From Mycobacterium stomatepiae (lineage in GTDB: Bacteria > Actinomycetota > Actinomycetes > Mycobacteriales > Mycobacteriaceae): a DNA stretch of 64,000 nucleotides. The stretch is taken from contig NZ_AP022587.1 in assembly GCF_010731715.1 (NCBI RefSeq), forward strand, positions 5,022,001 to 5,086,000. Reading direction: 5' to 3'. Below are positions 1 through 7,959 of the stretch, piece by piece. The notes below the pieces were generated by a model. The model did not search any database, had not been told where the DNA came from, and was given only the letters and a program-made list of their open reading frames with translations. Numbering within the stretch: the stretch's first letter is position 1; each line of letters starts with the position of its first letter. Made by a program: the position numbers and the translations under genes.

Positions 1-248
1 ACGGCGGACTGCTGCGCGTCGAAGACACCGTTTCGGGAGGACACCCGCCGGGAACATCGATTTACGTGCTGCTTCCCGGCCGGCCGCTGCCGATTTCGAC
101 GTATCGGACGGCCGGGACCGAGAGTGGGGGCGGCGCCGGCAGCGACGCCACGACCGACCCCGCCGTTCCGATGGACGGCGACGCAGCGAACTCTCGTGAA
201 TCGACGAACGTTATCTCAGTTGACTCTCAGTCCGCGCGCGCAAGGTAG
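1..248 (+). CDS. mprB: MprB sensor histidine kinase, C-terminal end (partial)
   Basis: The reading frame is open from base 3 to the TAG at 246-248. It encodes the last ~81 residues of a histidine kinase: the G2-type end of the ATPase domain (GGLLRVEDTV, then SIYVLLPGRPLP), followed by a low-complexity tail. MprB is the membrane sensor of the MprAB envelope-stress system. The identification rests on the match of this tail to the mycobacterial MprB C-terminus and on pepD, a known MprAB target, lying immediately downstream. The catalytic domain lies outside the window. Confidence 0.8.
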   Translation, partial: GGLLRVEDTVSGGHPPGTSIYVLLPGRPLPISTYRTAGTESGGGAGSDATTDPAVPMDGDAANSRESTNVISVDSQSARAR

Positions 249-323
249 ATGCAGATAGTGTTGGAAATCGAGCCAAGTTGAGCTCGATAGCACCCCCATT
301 TAGAGGAAGAGCGACTTAGCGAC

Positions 324-1874
324 ATGACGAATGACCCAAGGTATTCGCCACCGCCGCAGCAGCCGGGATACCGCACCGGGCCTAACCAGCCCTTTGAGCC
401 AGGTGTAGTTCCCGCGTATGCCCCAGGGCCTCACCAACCGTACAACCAGCCTTACGACTGGCGGTACCACCAGGGGCAGCCGTCACAACCGTCGCCGACG
501 TCGCCATACCGTCGGCCCTACGAGCCGTTCGGGGACACCGGGGCGGGTTCGATACCCAGCGGCACCGGGCCAGGCCGGATCCCCGGTGGCACCGGCGCGG
601 GCCCGATCCCCGGCGGCACCGGCGCCGGTCCGATTCCCGGGGGCGCCGGGTCGGGTCCCATCCCCGGCATGCTGCCGCCGATGGGGCCGCCGCGGCCGGA
701 GAAGCGATCGCGGGCCGGCCTGCTGGTGGCGGGCGCGCTGGCGGTCGCGGTGGTATCGGCGGGCATTGGTGGCGCCGCGGCAACGGTCGTCGAACTCGGC
801 ACGCACTCCACGGGCTCCAGCCGCATCGGCGGACCGTCGGGGGCCACGCCGGGCGTTCCGGCGGCCAACATGCCGCCCGGCACCGTCGAACAGGTCGCCG
901 CGAAGGTAGTGCCCAGCGTCGTGATGCTGGAGACCGACCTCGGTCGCGCGTCCGAAGAGGGCTCCGGTGTGATCCTGTCGTCCGACGGGCTGATTCTGAC
1001 CAACAACCACGTCATCGCTGCGGCCGCCGGCCCTCCGAAAGGTCCGAGCGCGCCGGGTACGCCGACACCGGGCAGCCCGACCCCGGGCAGCCCGCCGCCG
1101 GGCGGGCCGGCACCGAAGACCACGGTGACCTTCTCCGACGGCCGCACCGCGCCGTTCACGGTGGTGGGTGCCGATCCCACCAGTGACATCGCCGTCATCC
1201 GCGTGCAGGGGGTGTCCGGGCTGACTCCGATCGCGTTGGGCTCCTCGTCGGATGTGCGGGTCGGCCAGCCGGTGATCGCGATCGGTTCGCCGCTGGGGTT
1301 GTCAGGCACGGTGACCACCGGCATCATCAGCGCCTTGAACCGGCCGGTGTCGACAACCGGTGAGTCCGGCAACCAGAACACGGTGCTGGACGCGATCCAG
1401 ACCGATGCCGCGATCAACCCGGGTAACTCCGGCGGTGCGCTGGTCAACTTGCAGGGGCAGCTGGTCGGCATCAACTCGGCGATCGCCACTCTGGGGTCGG
1501 ATTCGCCTGACGCGCAAAGCGGTTCGATCGGGCTCGGCTTCGCGATCCCGGTCGACCAGGCCAAGCGCATCGCCGACGAGTTGATCAGCACCGGCAAGGC
1601 GTCGCATGCGTCGCTGGGCGTGCAGGTGACCAGTGACAAGGGCACGCCGGGTGCCAAGGTCGTCGAAGTCGTGCAGGGCGGCGCCGCGGCGAACGCGGGA
1701 GTGCCCAAGAACGTGGTCGTCACCAAGGTCGACGACCGTCCGATCAGCAGCGCCGACGCGTTGGTCGCCGCGGTGCGGTCCAAGGCGCCCGGCGATAAGG
1801 TAACGCTGACGTTCCAGGACCCCGGCGGTGGCAGCCGGACCGTGCAGGTCACCCTCGGCAAGGCGGATCAGTAA
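324..1874 (+). CDS. pepD: PepD, HtrA-type membrane serine protease
   Basis: This 516-residue HtrA/DegP-type envelope protease is the Rv0983 homologue. It has a Pro/Gly-rich cytoplasmic N-terminus, one membrane segment at about residues 131-153, a trypsin-like domain with His229 (TNNHV), Asp288 (SDIAV) and Ser369 (GNSGG), and a C-terminal PDZ domain (about 410-510). The family degrades or refolds damaged exported proteins, and in M. tuberculosis pepD belongs to the MprAB/SigE stress network. Two features are unusual: five tandem 9-residue repeats of the type TGAGPIPGG at residues 72-115, and a Pro/Gly-rich loop at about 237-265, just after the catalytic His. The stop overlaps the moaB2 start (TAATG), so the two genes are probably translationally coupled. 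Confidence 0.95.
   Translation: MTNDPRYSPPPQQPGYRTGPNQPFEPGVVPAYAPGPHQPYNQPYDWRYHQGQPSQPSPTSPYRRPYEPFGDTGAGSIPSGTGPGRIPGGTGAGPIPGGTGAGPIPGGAGSGPIPGMLPPMGPPRPEKRSRAGLLVAGALAVAVVSAGIGGAAATVVELGTHSTGSSRIGGPSGATPGVPAANMPPGTVEQVAAKVVPSVVMLETDLGRASEEGSGVILSSDGLILTNNHVIAAAAGPPKGPSAPGTPTPGSPTPGSPPPGGPAPKTTVTFSDGRTAPFTVVGADPTSDIAVIRVQGVSGLTPIALGSSSDVRVGQPVIAIGSPLGLSGTVTTGIISALNRPVSTTGESGNQNTVLDAIQTDAAINPGNSGGALVNLQGQLVGINSAIATLGSDSPDAQSGSIGLGFAIPVDQAKRIADELISTGKASHASLGVQVTSDKGTPGAKVVEVVQGGAAANAGVPKNVVVTKVDDRPISSADALVAAVRSKAPGDKVTLTFQDPGGGSRTVQVTLGKADQ
537..668 (+). repeat. Five tandem 27-bp repeats within pepD
   Basis: About five copies of a 27-bp unit encode the 9-residue motif TGAGPIPGG and close variants in the cytoplasmic region of PepD. 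The third and fourth copies are identical at the protein level, which suggests recent unit duplication. Copy number is likely to vary between strains. Confidence 0.85.
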
Positions 1875-2422
1875 TGAGAGTCGATGAGTCCATGTCCGAG
1901 CTCGGATATACGGTTGCACCCATGGAAACGGGTGCGGAATTGGTAGTCGGCCGGGCGCTGGTTGTGGTGGTCGACGATCGCACCGCCCACGGGGACGAAG
2001 AAGATCACAGCGGGCCGCTGGTCACCGAGCTGCTGACCGAAGCGGGATTCGTCGTCGACGGTGTGATCGCGGTCGCGGCCGACGAGGTCGAGATTCGCAA
2101 CGCGCTCAACACCGCGGTGATTGGCGGGGTGGATCTGGTGGTGTCGGTCGGCGGGACCGGCGTGACCCCGCGCGATGTCACTCCGGAGGCCACCGTGGAG
2201 ATTCTGGACCGCGAAATCCTCGGCATCGCCGAGGCCGTCCGCGCCTCCGGGTTGTCCGCCGGCATCATCGACGCGGGGCTGTCGCGGGGTCTGGCCGGTG
2301 TGTCCGGCAGCACGCTGGTGGTCAACCTCGCCGGTTCCCGGTACGCGGTGCGCGACGGGATGGCGACGCTGAATCCGCTCGCGGCACAGATCATCGGACA
2401 GTTATCGAGCCTCGAGATCTAG
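1874..2422 (+). CDS. moaB2: MoaB2, MoaB/Mog-family molybdopterin protein
   Basis: This 182-residue protein of the MoaB/Mog fold is the homologue of Rv0984, of nearly identical length. The MPT-binding signature is visible as VSVGGTGVTPRDVTPEA near the middle, preceded by the GPLVTELL helix. The family adenylylates molybdopterin before metal insertion. In mycobacteria the gene is transcribed with pepD, and its ATG overlaps the pepD stop by one base. An internal ATG at 1922 is possible, but the longer form matches the family length. A MoeA-type partner (moeA1) lies 3.3 kb downstream. Confidence 0.93.
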   Translation: MRVDESMSELGYTVAPMETGAELVVGRALVVVVDDRTAHGDEEDHSGPLVTELLTEAGFVVDGVIAVAADEVEIRNALNTAVIGGVDLVVSVGGTGVTPRDVTPEATVEILDREILGIAEAVRASGLSAGIIDAGLSRGLAGVSGSTLVVNLAGSRYAVRDGMATLNPLAAQIIGQLSSLEI

Positions 2423-2451
2423 AGTCGCGCGGCCAAGTCCCGCACTAACCG

Positions 2452-2907
2452 CTATTGCGACTCGACGTCTGCGCGCGGGCCGTGCTCGGGTGGCGGCGTG
2501 GTCCCGCCGTGCCTGCCCGACGAGGAATTCCCGTCGGTCTGCGCCAGCAGGTCGCGGATCTCGGTCAGCAAGACGATCTGGGCGTCGTCGGCCTGCTCGA
2601 CCTCGCCACGCTTGCGGAAAGTGTTGTAGGGCAGCACGACCAGGAAGTACACCACCGCGGCGACCAGGAAGAAGTTGATCGCGGCGGATACCAGAACGTT
2701 CAGGTCGATGGTCTGGCCGCCGCCGATGCTGATCTTCAGGATGCCGATATCCGACTGCTGTTTGACGCCGATCCGGTTGATCAGCGGCGTGATGATGCTG
2801 TCGGTGAATTTGGTGACCAGCGCGGTGAACGCCGTACCGATGACCACCGCGACCGATAGGTCGACGATGTTGCCCCGCGAGAGAAACTCCTTGAACCCCT
2901 TGAGCAT
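2452..2907 (-). CDS. mscL: MscL large-conductance mechanosensitive channel
   Basis: This 151-residue homopentameric channel opens under membrane tension to release solutes during osmotic downshock. It begins with the typical N-terminal helix ([20 protein letters not shown]) and TM1, then a periplasmic loop, TM2 (about 68-92) and a charged cytoplasmic helix ([20 protein letters not shown]). The tail is poorly conserved. An AAAGGA site lies about 8 bases before the ATG. It is convergent with moaB2, with only 29 bases between the stops. In M. tuberculosis the next genes (Rv0986-Rv0989c) are missing here. Confidence 0.96.
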   Translation of the reverse strand: MLKGFKEFLSRGNIVDLSVAVVIGTAFTALVTKFTDSIITPLINRIGVKQQSDIGILKISIGGGQTIDLNVLVSAAINFFLVAAVVYFLVVLPYNTFRKRGEVEQADDAQIVLLTEIRDLLAQTDGNSSSGRHGGTTPPPEHGPRADVESQ

Positions 2908-2972
2908 TCCGACGTCCTTTCTGGGCTGGACACACGTTGCTGCGGGTTCTGTGGCGAGCGCCAGTCAGGTAC

Positions 2973-3641
2973 TCAGTGCAGGGTGAGGGTCACTGCCTGC
3001 CCTAGCACCGAGCCTGCCACCGTGTTCGCCACGCGCGCCGGCAGCGCAACTAACACTACGCGGTCACCGTCCGCGGCCTGGACTTTCTGCTTCGGCGACA
3101 CGAGCACGACGACGGCGTCGGTGGCCACCAACTTGCTGATCGCCTGCGTGCCCGGCTGCGAATCGGTGGGCGGCGCGGCCAGCACGTCGACGACGTCACC
3201 GGCGCGAACCAGGTCGATCAGCGCGCTGTCGGCAAGATGCAGCGGCACGATGCGCGCGCCCGGCCCGGCCGTTAACTCGGCCAGCCGGCTGCCCAGCAAG
3301 CGGACATCGGTGAGCACCTCACCGCGCCGCGTCGGACCGGCCAGCATCGAACCGACCACCGCGGCAACGTCAGCTTGTGAACCGTCGGGAAGTGTTGTCG
3401 GCGAACGCTTTTCGACTCGAACATCGTCGGGCGTCAAAGCGGCGCCGGGAGTCAGGTCACGCGTGGCTACCACCACGTCGACGCGGTCGCCGTCCGGATT
3501 CGAACCCAGCGCCGCGACGCCGGCCAACACGACCAGCCCACCCGCGACCACCCGGCGGGCCAGCACGGTCCGGGCCCAATCCGGGCGCAGCGACGCCGAT
3601 ATCCGCTGCAGCAGCGCTGGATTCAGCGACGGTTCGCCCAC
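2973..3641 (-). CDS. SAF-domain (CpaB/RcpC-like) membrane-anchored protein
   Basis: This 222-residue protein has one N-terminal membrane segment (about 30-46) followed by an extracytoplasmic SAF domain (VVVATRDLTPGAALTPDDVR ...). SAF domains also occur in CpaB/RcpC pilus-assembly proteins and in antifreeze/flagellar P-ring proteins. No other pilus genes are nearby, so a Flp-pilus role is not supported. It occupies the position of Rv0990c, downstream of and in the same direction as ruc, and may be co-transcribed with it and thus heat-inducible. The molecular role is unknown. Confidence 0.75.
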   Translation of the reverse strand: MGEPSLNPALLQRISASLRPDWARTVLARRVVAGGLVVLAGVAALGSNPDGDRVDVVVATRDLTPGAALTPDDVRVEKRSPTTLPDGSQADVAAVVGSMLAGPTRRGEVLTDVRLLGSRLAELTAGPGARIVPLHLADSALIDLVRAGDVVDVLAAPPTDSQPGTQAISKLVATDAVVVLVSPKQKVQAADGDRVVLVALPARVANTVAGSVLGQAVTLTLH

Positions 3642-3707
3642 GCCCGCAACCGTAGGCGCCGTGCGCCGCCGAAGTTTCCGTCCCGGAAACGGTCTGTGGA
3701 TAACCCG

Positions 3708-4040
3708 CTAGCTGGAAGCGGCCGCGGTCGACGAGGCCGAACTCGTCGACTTATCGCTCGAGCTGGACTTGTCGCTCGAACCCGACTTCTCGCCCGAACC
3801 GGAGCTCTCGCTGGAGCCGTTGGTCGAGGAGCCGTTGCTCGAACTCGACGATTTCTTGCCCGACTCGCGGCTGTCGGTGCGGTAGAAGCCGCTGCCTTTG
3901 AACACGACGCCGACGGAGTTGAACAGTTTGCGCAGTCGACCCGAGCACTTCTCGCAGGTGGTCAGCGCGTCATCGGTGAAGGCCTGCACAACGTCAAAGC
4001 GGTTGTCGCACTCGGTGCACGCGTAGCTGTAGGTCGGCAC
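3708..4040 (-). CDS. ruc: Ruc-like FmdB zinc-ribbon protein with disordered Ser-rich tail
   Basis: This 110-residue homologue of Rv0991c has an N-terminal FmdB zinc ribbon with two Cys pairs (CTEC at 8-11, CEKC at 33-36) and a long low-complexity Ser/Gly/Lys tail from about residue 60. In M. tuberculosis, Ruc is a redox-regulated chaperone: oxidation of the zinc cysteines activates it to hold unfolded proteins for DnaK. The GTG start at 4040 is supported by GGAGG six bases upstream. A CIRCE operator lies 26 bases upstream, as expected for an HrcA-controlled heat-shock gene. Confidence 0.88.
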   Translation of the reverse strand: MPTYSYACTECDNRFDVVQAFTDDALTTCEKCSGRLRKLFNSVGVVFKGSGFYRTDSRESGKKSSSSSNGSSTNGSSESSGSGEKSGSSDKSSSSDKSTSSASSTAAASS

Positions 4041-4065
4041 TCAAAACCTCCGTTAGATAAGATTG

Positions 4066-4093
4066 TTAGCACTCTACAGTGCCTGAGTGCTAA
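4066..4093 (-). promoter_or_regulatory. CIRCE element (HrcA operator) upstream of ruc
   Basis: This perfect 9-bp inverted repeat, TTAGCACTC and GAGTGCTAA, is the canonical HrcA-binding CIRCE sequence. The spacer counts as 10 bases (4075-4084) instead of the usual 9. It lies between the cyclo-ligase stop and the ruc start, so ruc has its own heat-shock promoter. Confidence 0.9.
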
Positions 4094-4112
4094 AACAGTC
4101 ATGAAATCCGTC

Positions 4113-4718
4113 TCATTCCCGGGGCCCATCGGCCGCGCGCAGGCTCACCAGCCCGCGCCCCGGGGTGATCACGTGGGTCATCGGCACGTCGTGCGGCTCG
4201 GCCGGCAGCTCGTCGACGAACTCGTCGTCGCGCACCATTGCGACCAGGCGGGCCAGCGGGTTCCTGGCGTCCAGCGAGCGGTCGTAGTAGCCACGGCCCC
4301 GGCCCAAACGCGCGCCCCGACGGTCGACGGCCAAGGCCGGCACCACCACCATTTCGGCCTCGGCCAGGGCGGCCTCCGGCAGCCATGGCTCGCGCGGCTC
4401 GAGCAGGCCCCACCGGCCGCGGACGAGTTCACCCGGCCGGTACTCGGCCCAGCGCAGCCGCATCGGGCTGCCGTCCGCGGCCGTGCGCGCGACCGGCAAC
4501 AGCACCCTCCGGGAAAGCTGCAGCAGCGCGTCCAGCATCGCCACCGAGCCCGGCTCGGTACCGACCGGAACGTAGGCGCAGACGGTGCTGCCGCCGCTCG
4601 CGGCGAGCGCGAGTTGTTCGGTGAGTATCCGCGCCTCAGCGGCGCGAACGTCGTCGGCAACCAGACCTCGGGCCGCCAGCAGTTGCTCACGCAATGCGGC
4701 CTTGGTCAAAGTTGTCAT
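4113..4718 (-). CDS. 5-formyltetrahydrofolate cyclo-ligase
   Basis: This 201-residue enzyme converts 5-formyl-THF to 5,10-methenyl-THF with ATP, recycling folate storage forms and countering antifolates. The family signature GRGRGYYDR is at about residues 143-151, and the ATP/folate-binding VVVPALAVDRRGARLG precedes it. It is the Rv0992c homologue, divergent from galU with about 78 bases between the starts. The product is cytosolic. Confidence 0.93.
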   Translation of the reverse strand: MTTLTKAALREQLLAARGLVADDVRAAEARILTEQLALAASGGSTVCAYVPVGTEPGSVAMLDALLQLSRRVLLPVARTAADGSPMRLRWAEYRPGELVRGRWGLLEPREPWLPEAALAEAEMVVVPALAVDRRGARLGRGRGYYDRSLDARNPLARLVAMVRDDEFVDELPAEPHDVPMTHVITPGRGLVSLRAADGPRE

Positions 4719-4796
4719 GTATCAACGATGACAGGGCGGGTATTCGGCCTGCCATGCAGCGGCGGCAACCCCCCTGAGGGCTATGGTGTGTGAACG

Positions 4797-5711
4797 ATGT
4801 CACGGCCAGATGAAGTCCCGATCCCGTACACGGCGATCGTCCCCGCAGCCGGTCTGGGCACCCGTTTCCTGCCGGCCACCAAGACGGTGCCCAAAGAGTT
4901 GCTGCCCGTCGTCGACACGCCCGGTATCGAGCTGGTAGCGGAGGAAGCGGCCGCGGCCGGTGCCGAGCGGCTGGTCATCATCACCTCCGAGGGCAAGGAC
5001 GGCGTCGTCGCCCACTTCGTCGAGGACCTGGTGCTGGAAGGCACGCTCGAAGCCCGGGGCAAGAAGGCGATGCTCGCCAAGGTGCGTCGCGCCCCGGCAC
5101 TGATCAAGGTCGAGTCGGTGGTGCAGGCCGAGCCGCTCGGATTGGGACATGCCATCGGTTGCGTGGAGCCCACGCTGACGCCCGACGAGGACGCCGTGAT
5201 GGTGCTGCTGCCCGACGACCTGGTGCTGCCGACCGGCGTGCTGGAGACCATGTCGAAGGTACGCGCCGAGCACGGCGGCACGGTGTTGTGCGCCATCGAG
5301 GTCACGCCGGAAGAGATCAGCGCCTACGGTGTTTTCGACGTCGAGGCCATCCCCGGAGCCGGCAATTCCGACGTGCTCAAGGTCAAGGGCATGGTGGAAA
5401 AACCCAAGGCCTCCGACGCCCCATCGCTGTATGCGGCGGCCGGCCGGTACGTGCTGGACCGCGCCATCTTCGATGCCCTGCGCCGCATCGACCACGGGGC
5501 CGGCGGCGAACTCCAGCTCACCGACGCGATCGCGCTGCTGATCAAGGAGGGCCACCCGGTTCATGTCGTCGTCCACCGCGGATCTCGACACGACTTGGGA
5601 AATCCTGGCGGCTACCTCAAGGCTGCGGTTGACTTTGCATTGGATCGTGACGACTACGGACCGGAATTGCGGCGGTGGTTGGTGGCGCGATTGGGCCTGA
5701 ACGAGCAGTAG
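4797..5711 (+). CDS. galU: UTP-glucose-1-phosphate uridylyltransferase GalU
   Basis: This 304-residue nucleotidyltransferase makes UDP-glucose from UTP and glucose-1-phosphate, feeding trehalose, glycan and polysaccharide synthesis. The N-terminal nucleotide-binding signature (PAAGLGTRFLPATKTVPKEL) and the VEKP segment are intact, and the length fits the family. It is the Rv0993 homologue and leads the galU-glp-rimJ-glpR group. UDP-glucose could also serve the polysaccharide locus at 46-64 kb (inference). Confidence 0.95.
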   Translation: MSRPDEVPIPYTAIVPAAGLGTRFLPATKTVPKELLPVVDTPGIELVAEEAAAAGAERLVIITSEGKDGVVAHFVEDLVLEGTLEARGKKAMLAKVRRAPALIKVESVVQAEPLGLGHAIGCVEPTLTPDEDAVMVLLPDDLVLPTGVLETMSKVRAEHGGTVLCAIEVTPEEISAYGVFDVEAIPGAGNSDVLKVKGMVEKPKASDAPSLYAAAGRYVLDRAIFDALRRIDHGAGGELQLTDAIALLIKEGHPVHVVVHRGSRHDLGNPGGYLKAAVDFALDRDDYGPELRRWLVARLGLNEQ

Positions 5712-5748
5712 CCGCCCGTCAGGGGTGACGGCAGAGAGGCGGCGGCGA

Positions 5749-7038
5749 GTGCGTTCGGTTGAGGAGCAGCAGGCCCGGATCGCGGCGGCGGCGGTAGCCC
5801 CGCGCCCGATACGTGTCGCCATCGCGGAGGCGCAGGGATTGTTGTGCGCCGAAGAAGTGGTGACCGAGCGGCCGCTGCCCGGCTTCGACCAGGCCGCGAT
5901 CGACGGCTACGCCGTGCGTAGCGTCGACGTACTCGGCATCGGTGAAGTGGGCGGCGACCTGTCCCTCGACGAAACCGGCGAGCCAATGGCCGACGAGGAC
6001 ACCCCCGGCGGGCTGGTCCTGCCGGTGATGGGGACCATCGAGGCCGGTGCGCGCACGCCGAGCCGCTTACAGCCGCGGCAGGCCGCGCGGGTGCAGACCG
6101 GGGCGCCGCTGCCCACGCTGGCCGACGCGGTGCTGCCGTTGCGCTGGACCGATGGCGGCACGTCGAAGGTGCGGATTCTGCGCGGGGCGCCGTCGGGCGC
6201 CTACGTGCGTCGCGCCGGCGACGATGTCCAGCCCGGCGACGTCGCGGTGCGTGCCGGGACGATCATCGGTGCGGCTCAGGTGGGCCTGCTCGCGGCGGTT
6301 GGCCGGGAACGGGTGCTGGTGCATCCGCGTCCGCGGGTGTCGGTGATGGCGGTGGGCGGCGAGTTGGTCGACATCGCGCGCACGCCGAGCAACGGTCAGG
6401 TCTACGACGTCAACTCCTATGCACTGGCGGCCGCCGCCCGCGATGCCGGCGCCGAGGTCAACCGGGTCGGCATCGTGCCCAACAACCCCCACGAGCTGGG
6501 CGAAATCGTGCAGGGTCAGATCAATCGCGCCGAAGTCGTGGTGATCGCCGGCGGGGTGGGCGGCGCGGCGGCCGAGGCGGTGCGGGTGGTGCTGTCCGAG
6601 CTCGGCGAGATGGAGGTCGTCCGCGTCGCCATGCACCCGGGCTCGGTGCAGGGCTTCGGGCAGCTGGGCCGCGACGGGGTGCCGGTCTTCCTGTTGCCGG
6701 CCAACCCGGTCAGCGCGTTGGTGGTCTTCGAGGTGATGGTGCGCCCGTTGATCCGGCTTTCGCTGGGCAAGCGCCAGCCGATGCGCCGGGTGGTGCAGGC
6801 TCGCACGCTGTCGCCGATCACCTCGGTGGCCGGGCGCAAGGGTTACCTGCGCGGGCAGCTGATGCGCGACCAGGACAGCGGTGAGTATTTGGTGCAGGCG
6901 CTGGGCGGGGCGCCGGGGTCGTCGCATTTGCTCGCGACGCTGGCTGAGGCAAACTGTCTAGTTATGGTTCCCAGTGGGGCCGAGCAGATTCGTACCGGTG
7001 AGATCGTCGACGTCGCGTTCCTGGCCCAGCGCGGCTGA
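5749..7038 (+). CDS. moeA1: MoeA1 / gephyrin-like Glp
   Basis: This ~429-residue MoeA-family protein has domains I-IV in order, the GFDQAAIDGYAV segment near the N-terminus, and the MoCF core (VIAGGVGGAAAEAV, then LPANPVSALVVFEVMV). Classical MoeA inserts molybdate into adenylylated molybdopterin. In Corynebacteriales the copy beside glpR is Glp, which binds the polar scaffold Wag31 and the membrane receptor GlpR in cell division. Here the usual GGxS/T of the active loop reads GGVGG, consistent with a non-catalytic role (inference). GTG 5749 is preferred over GTG 5725 because purine-rich AGAGAGG precedes it and it matches the family N-terminus MRSVEEQQ. Confidence 0.9.
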   Translation: MRSVEEQQARIAAAAVAPRPIRVAIAEAQGLLCAEEVVTERPLPGFDQAAIDGYAVRSVDVLGIGEVGGDLSLDETGEPMADEDTPGGLVLPVMGTIEAGARTPSRLQPRQAARVQTGAPLPTLADAVLPLRWTDGGTSKVRILRGAPSGAYVRRAGDDVQPGDVAVRAGTIIGAAQVGLLAAVGRERVLVHPRPRVSVMAVGGELVDIARTPSNGQVYDVNSYALAAAARDAGAEVNRVGIVPNNPHELGEIVQGQINRAEVVVIAGGVGGAAAEAVRVVLSELGEMEVVRVAMHPGSVQGFGQLGRDGVPVFLLPANPVSALVVFEVMVRPLIRLSLGKRQPMRRVVQARTLSPITSVAGRKGYLRGQLMRDQDSGEYLVQALGGAPGSSHLLATLAEANCLVMVPSGAEQIRTGEIVDVAFLAQRG

Positions 7039-7047
7039 CTCACACGA

Positions 7048-7713
7048 TTGCGCGCGCCGGTGAACCTCTTGCGTTCCAACGCCCGTCATCCCGGGTGGCC
7101 CTCGTCGGTCGGGCCGCTGCGGGTCGCGGCCGGCGTCGTGCGGCTGCGCGCGGTGCGGATGCGCGATGGCGCCCAGTGGAGCCGCCATCGGTTGGCCGAT
7201 CGCGCGCATCTCGAGCCGTGGGAGCCGACGTCCGACGGCGACTGGGCGCTGCGGCACACCGTCGCGGCCTGGCCGGCGTTGTGTTCGGGCCTGCGTGCCG
7301 AGGCCCGCAGTGGCCGCATGCTGCCGTATGTGATCGAGCTCGACGGGCAGTTCTGCGGGCAGCTGACCATCGGCAACGTGACTCACGGCGCGCTGCGGTC
7401 GGCATGGATCGGCTACTGGGTGCCCAGCTCGGCGACCGGCGGCGGCGTGGCCACCGGCGCACTGGCGCTGGGCCTGGACCACTGCTTCGGACCGGTCATG
7501 CTGCATCGGGTGGAGGCCACCGTGCGTCCGGAGAACGTCGCCAGCCGGGCGGTGTTGGCCAAGGTCGGATTCCGCGAGGAGGGCCTGCTGCGGCGCTACC
7601 TCGAGGTTGACCGGGCCTGGCGCGACCATCTCCTGATGGCCATCACGGCCGAGGAGGTCTACGGGTCGGTGGCGTCGACGCTGGTCCGTGCCGGATACGC
7701 GCGCTGGGCGTGA
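7048..7713 (+). CDS. rimJ: RimJ-like GNAT acetyltransferase
   Basis: This 221-residue GNAT is homologous to RimJ/RimL ribosomal-protein N-acetyltransferases and to Rv0995. The acetyl-CoA-binding region is visible at TGGGVATGALALGLDHCFG, followed by HRVEATVRPENVASRAVLAKVGF, the typical C-terminal part of the fold. It lies 9 bases after moeA1 and is part of the same transcription unit. The TTG start at 7048 gives a protein longer than Rv0995; GTG 7060 or a later start is possible. Its actual acetyl acceptor is unproven. Confidence 0.85.
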   Translation: MRAPVNLLRSNARHPGWPSSVGPLRVAAGVVRLRAVRMRDGAQWSRHRLADRAHLEPWEPTSDGDWALRHTVAAWPALCSGLRAEARSGRMLPYVIELDGQFCGQLTIGNVTHGALRSAWIGYWVPSSATGGGVATGALALGLDHCFGPVMLHRVEATVRPENVASRAVLAKVGFREEGLLRRYLEVDRAWRDHLLMAITAEEVYGSVASTLVRAGYARWA

Positions 7714-7959
7714 TTTAGCGGCTCGCTGCTTGGGCGTGCCGCGGTGGCCGCCTTTTCGCTTTCGAGACAGTGATTTCGACGCCCGACGACCCGCCGCCGT
7801 AGAGAAATCGCAATAAATTTGTGGCTAGCGTGATATATGTGGCGTGTGATGCTTGATTGAGGCAAATTACAGGTGTGTAATTGTGCTGGTCACAGGTCCC
7901 GGCAGCGCAGGCCAACGATCGGCCCCGCGGGGGATCCCGACCAGAAAGAGCAGGTCATC
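7714..7959. promoter_or_regulatory. Intergenic region with a perfect dyad, upstream of glpR
   Basis: These 246 bases without a gene are AT-rich for this genome. They contain a perfect inverted repeat at 7865-7882: AATTACA, four bases, TGTAATT. It is centred about 85 bases before the glpR start and has the form of a repressor operator. A regulator cannot be named from the sequence. Confidence 0.4.

Noticed and set aside
518..1861. 447-codon minus-strand frame opposite pepD
   Set aside because: Shadow of a high-GC gene; no family features, and pepD on the plus strand is certain.
2422..2463. Inverted repeat GAGTCGC ... GCGACTC between moaB2 and mscL as a terminator
   Set aside because: Short 7-bp arms, a 28-base loop and no U-tract; it overlaps coding sequence, so support is too weak.
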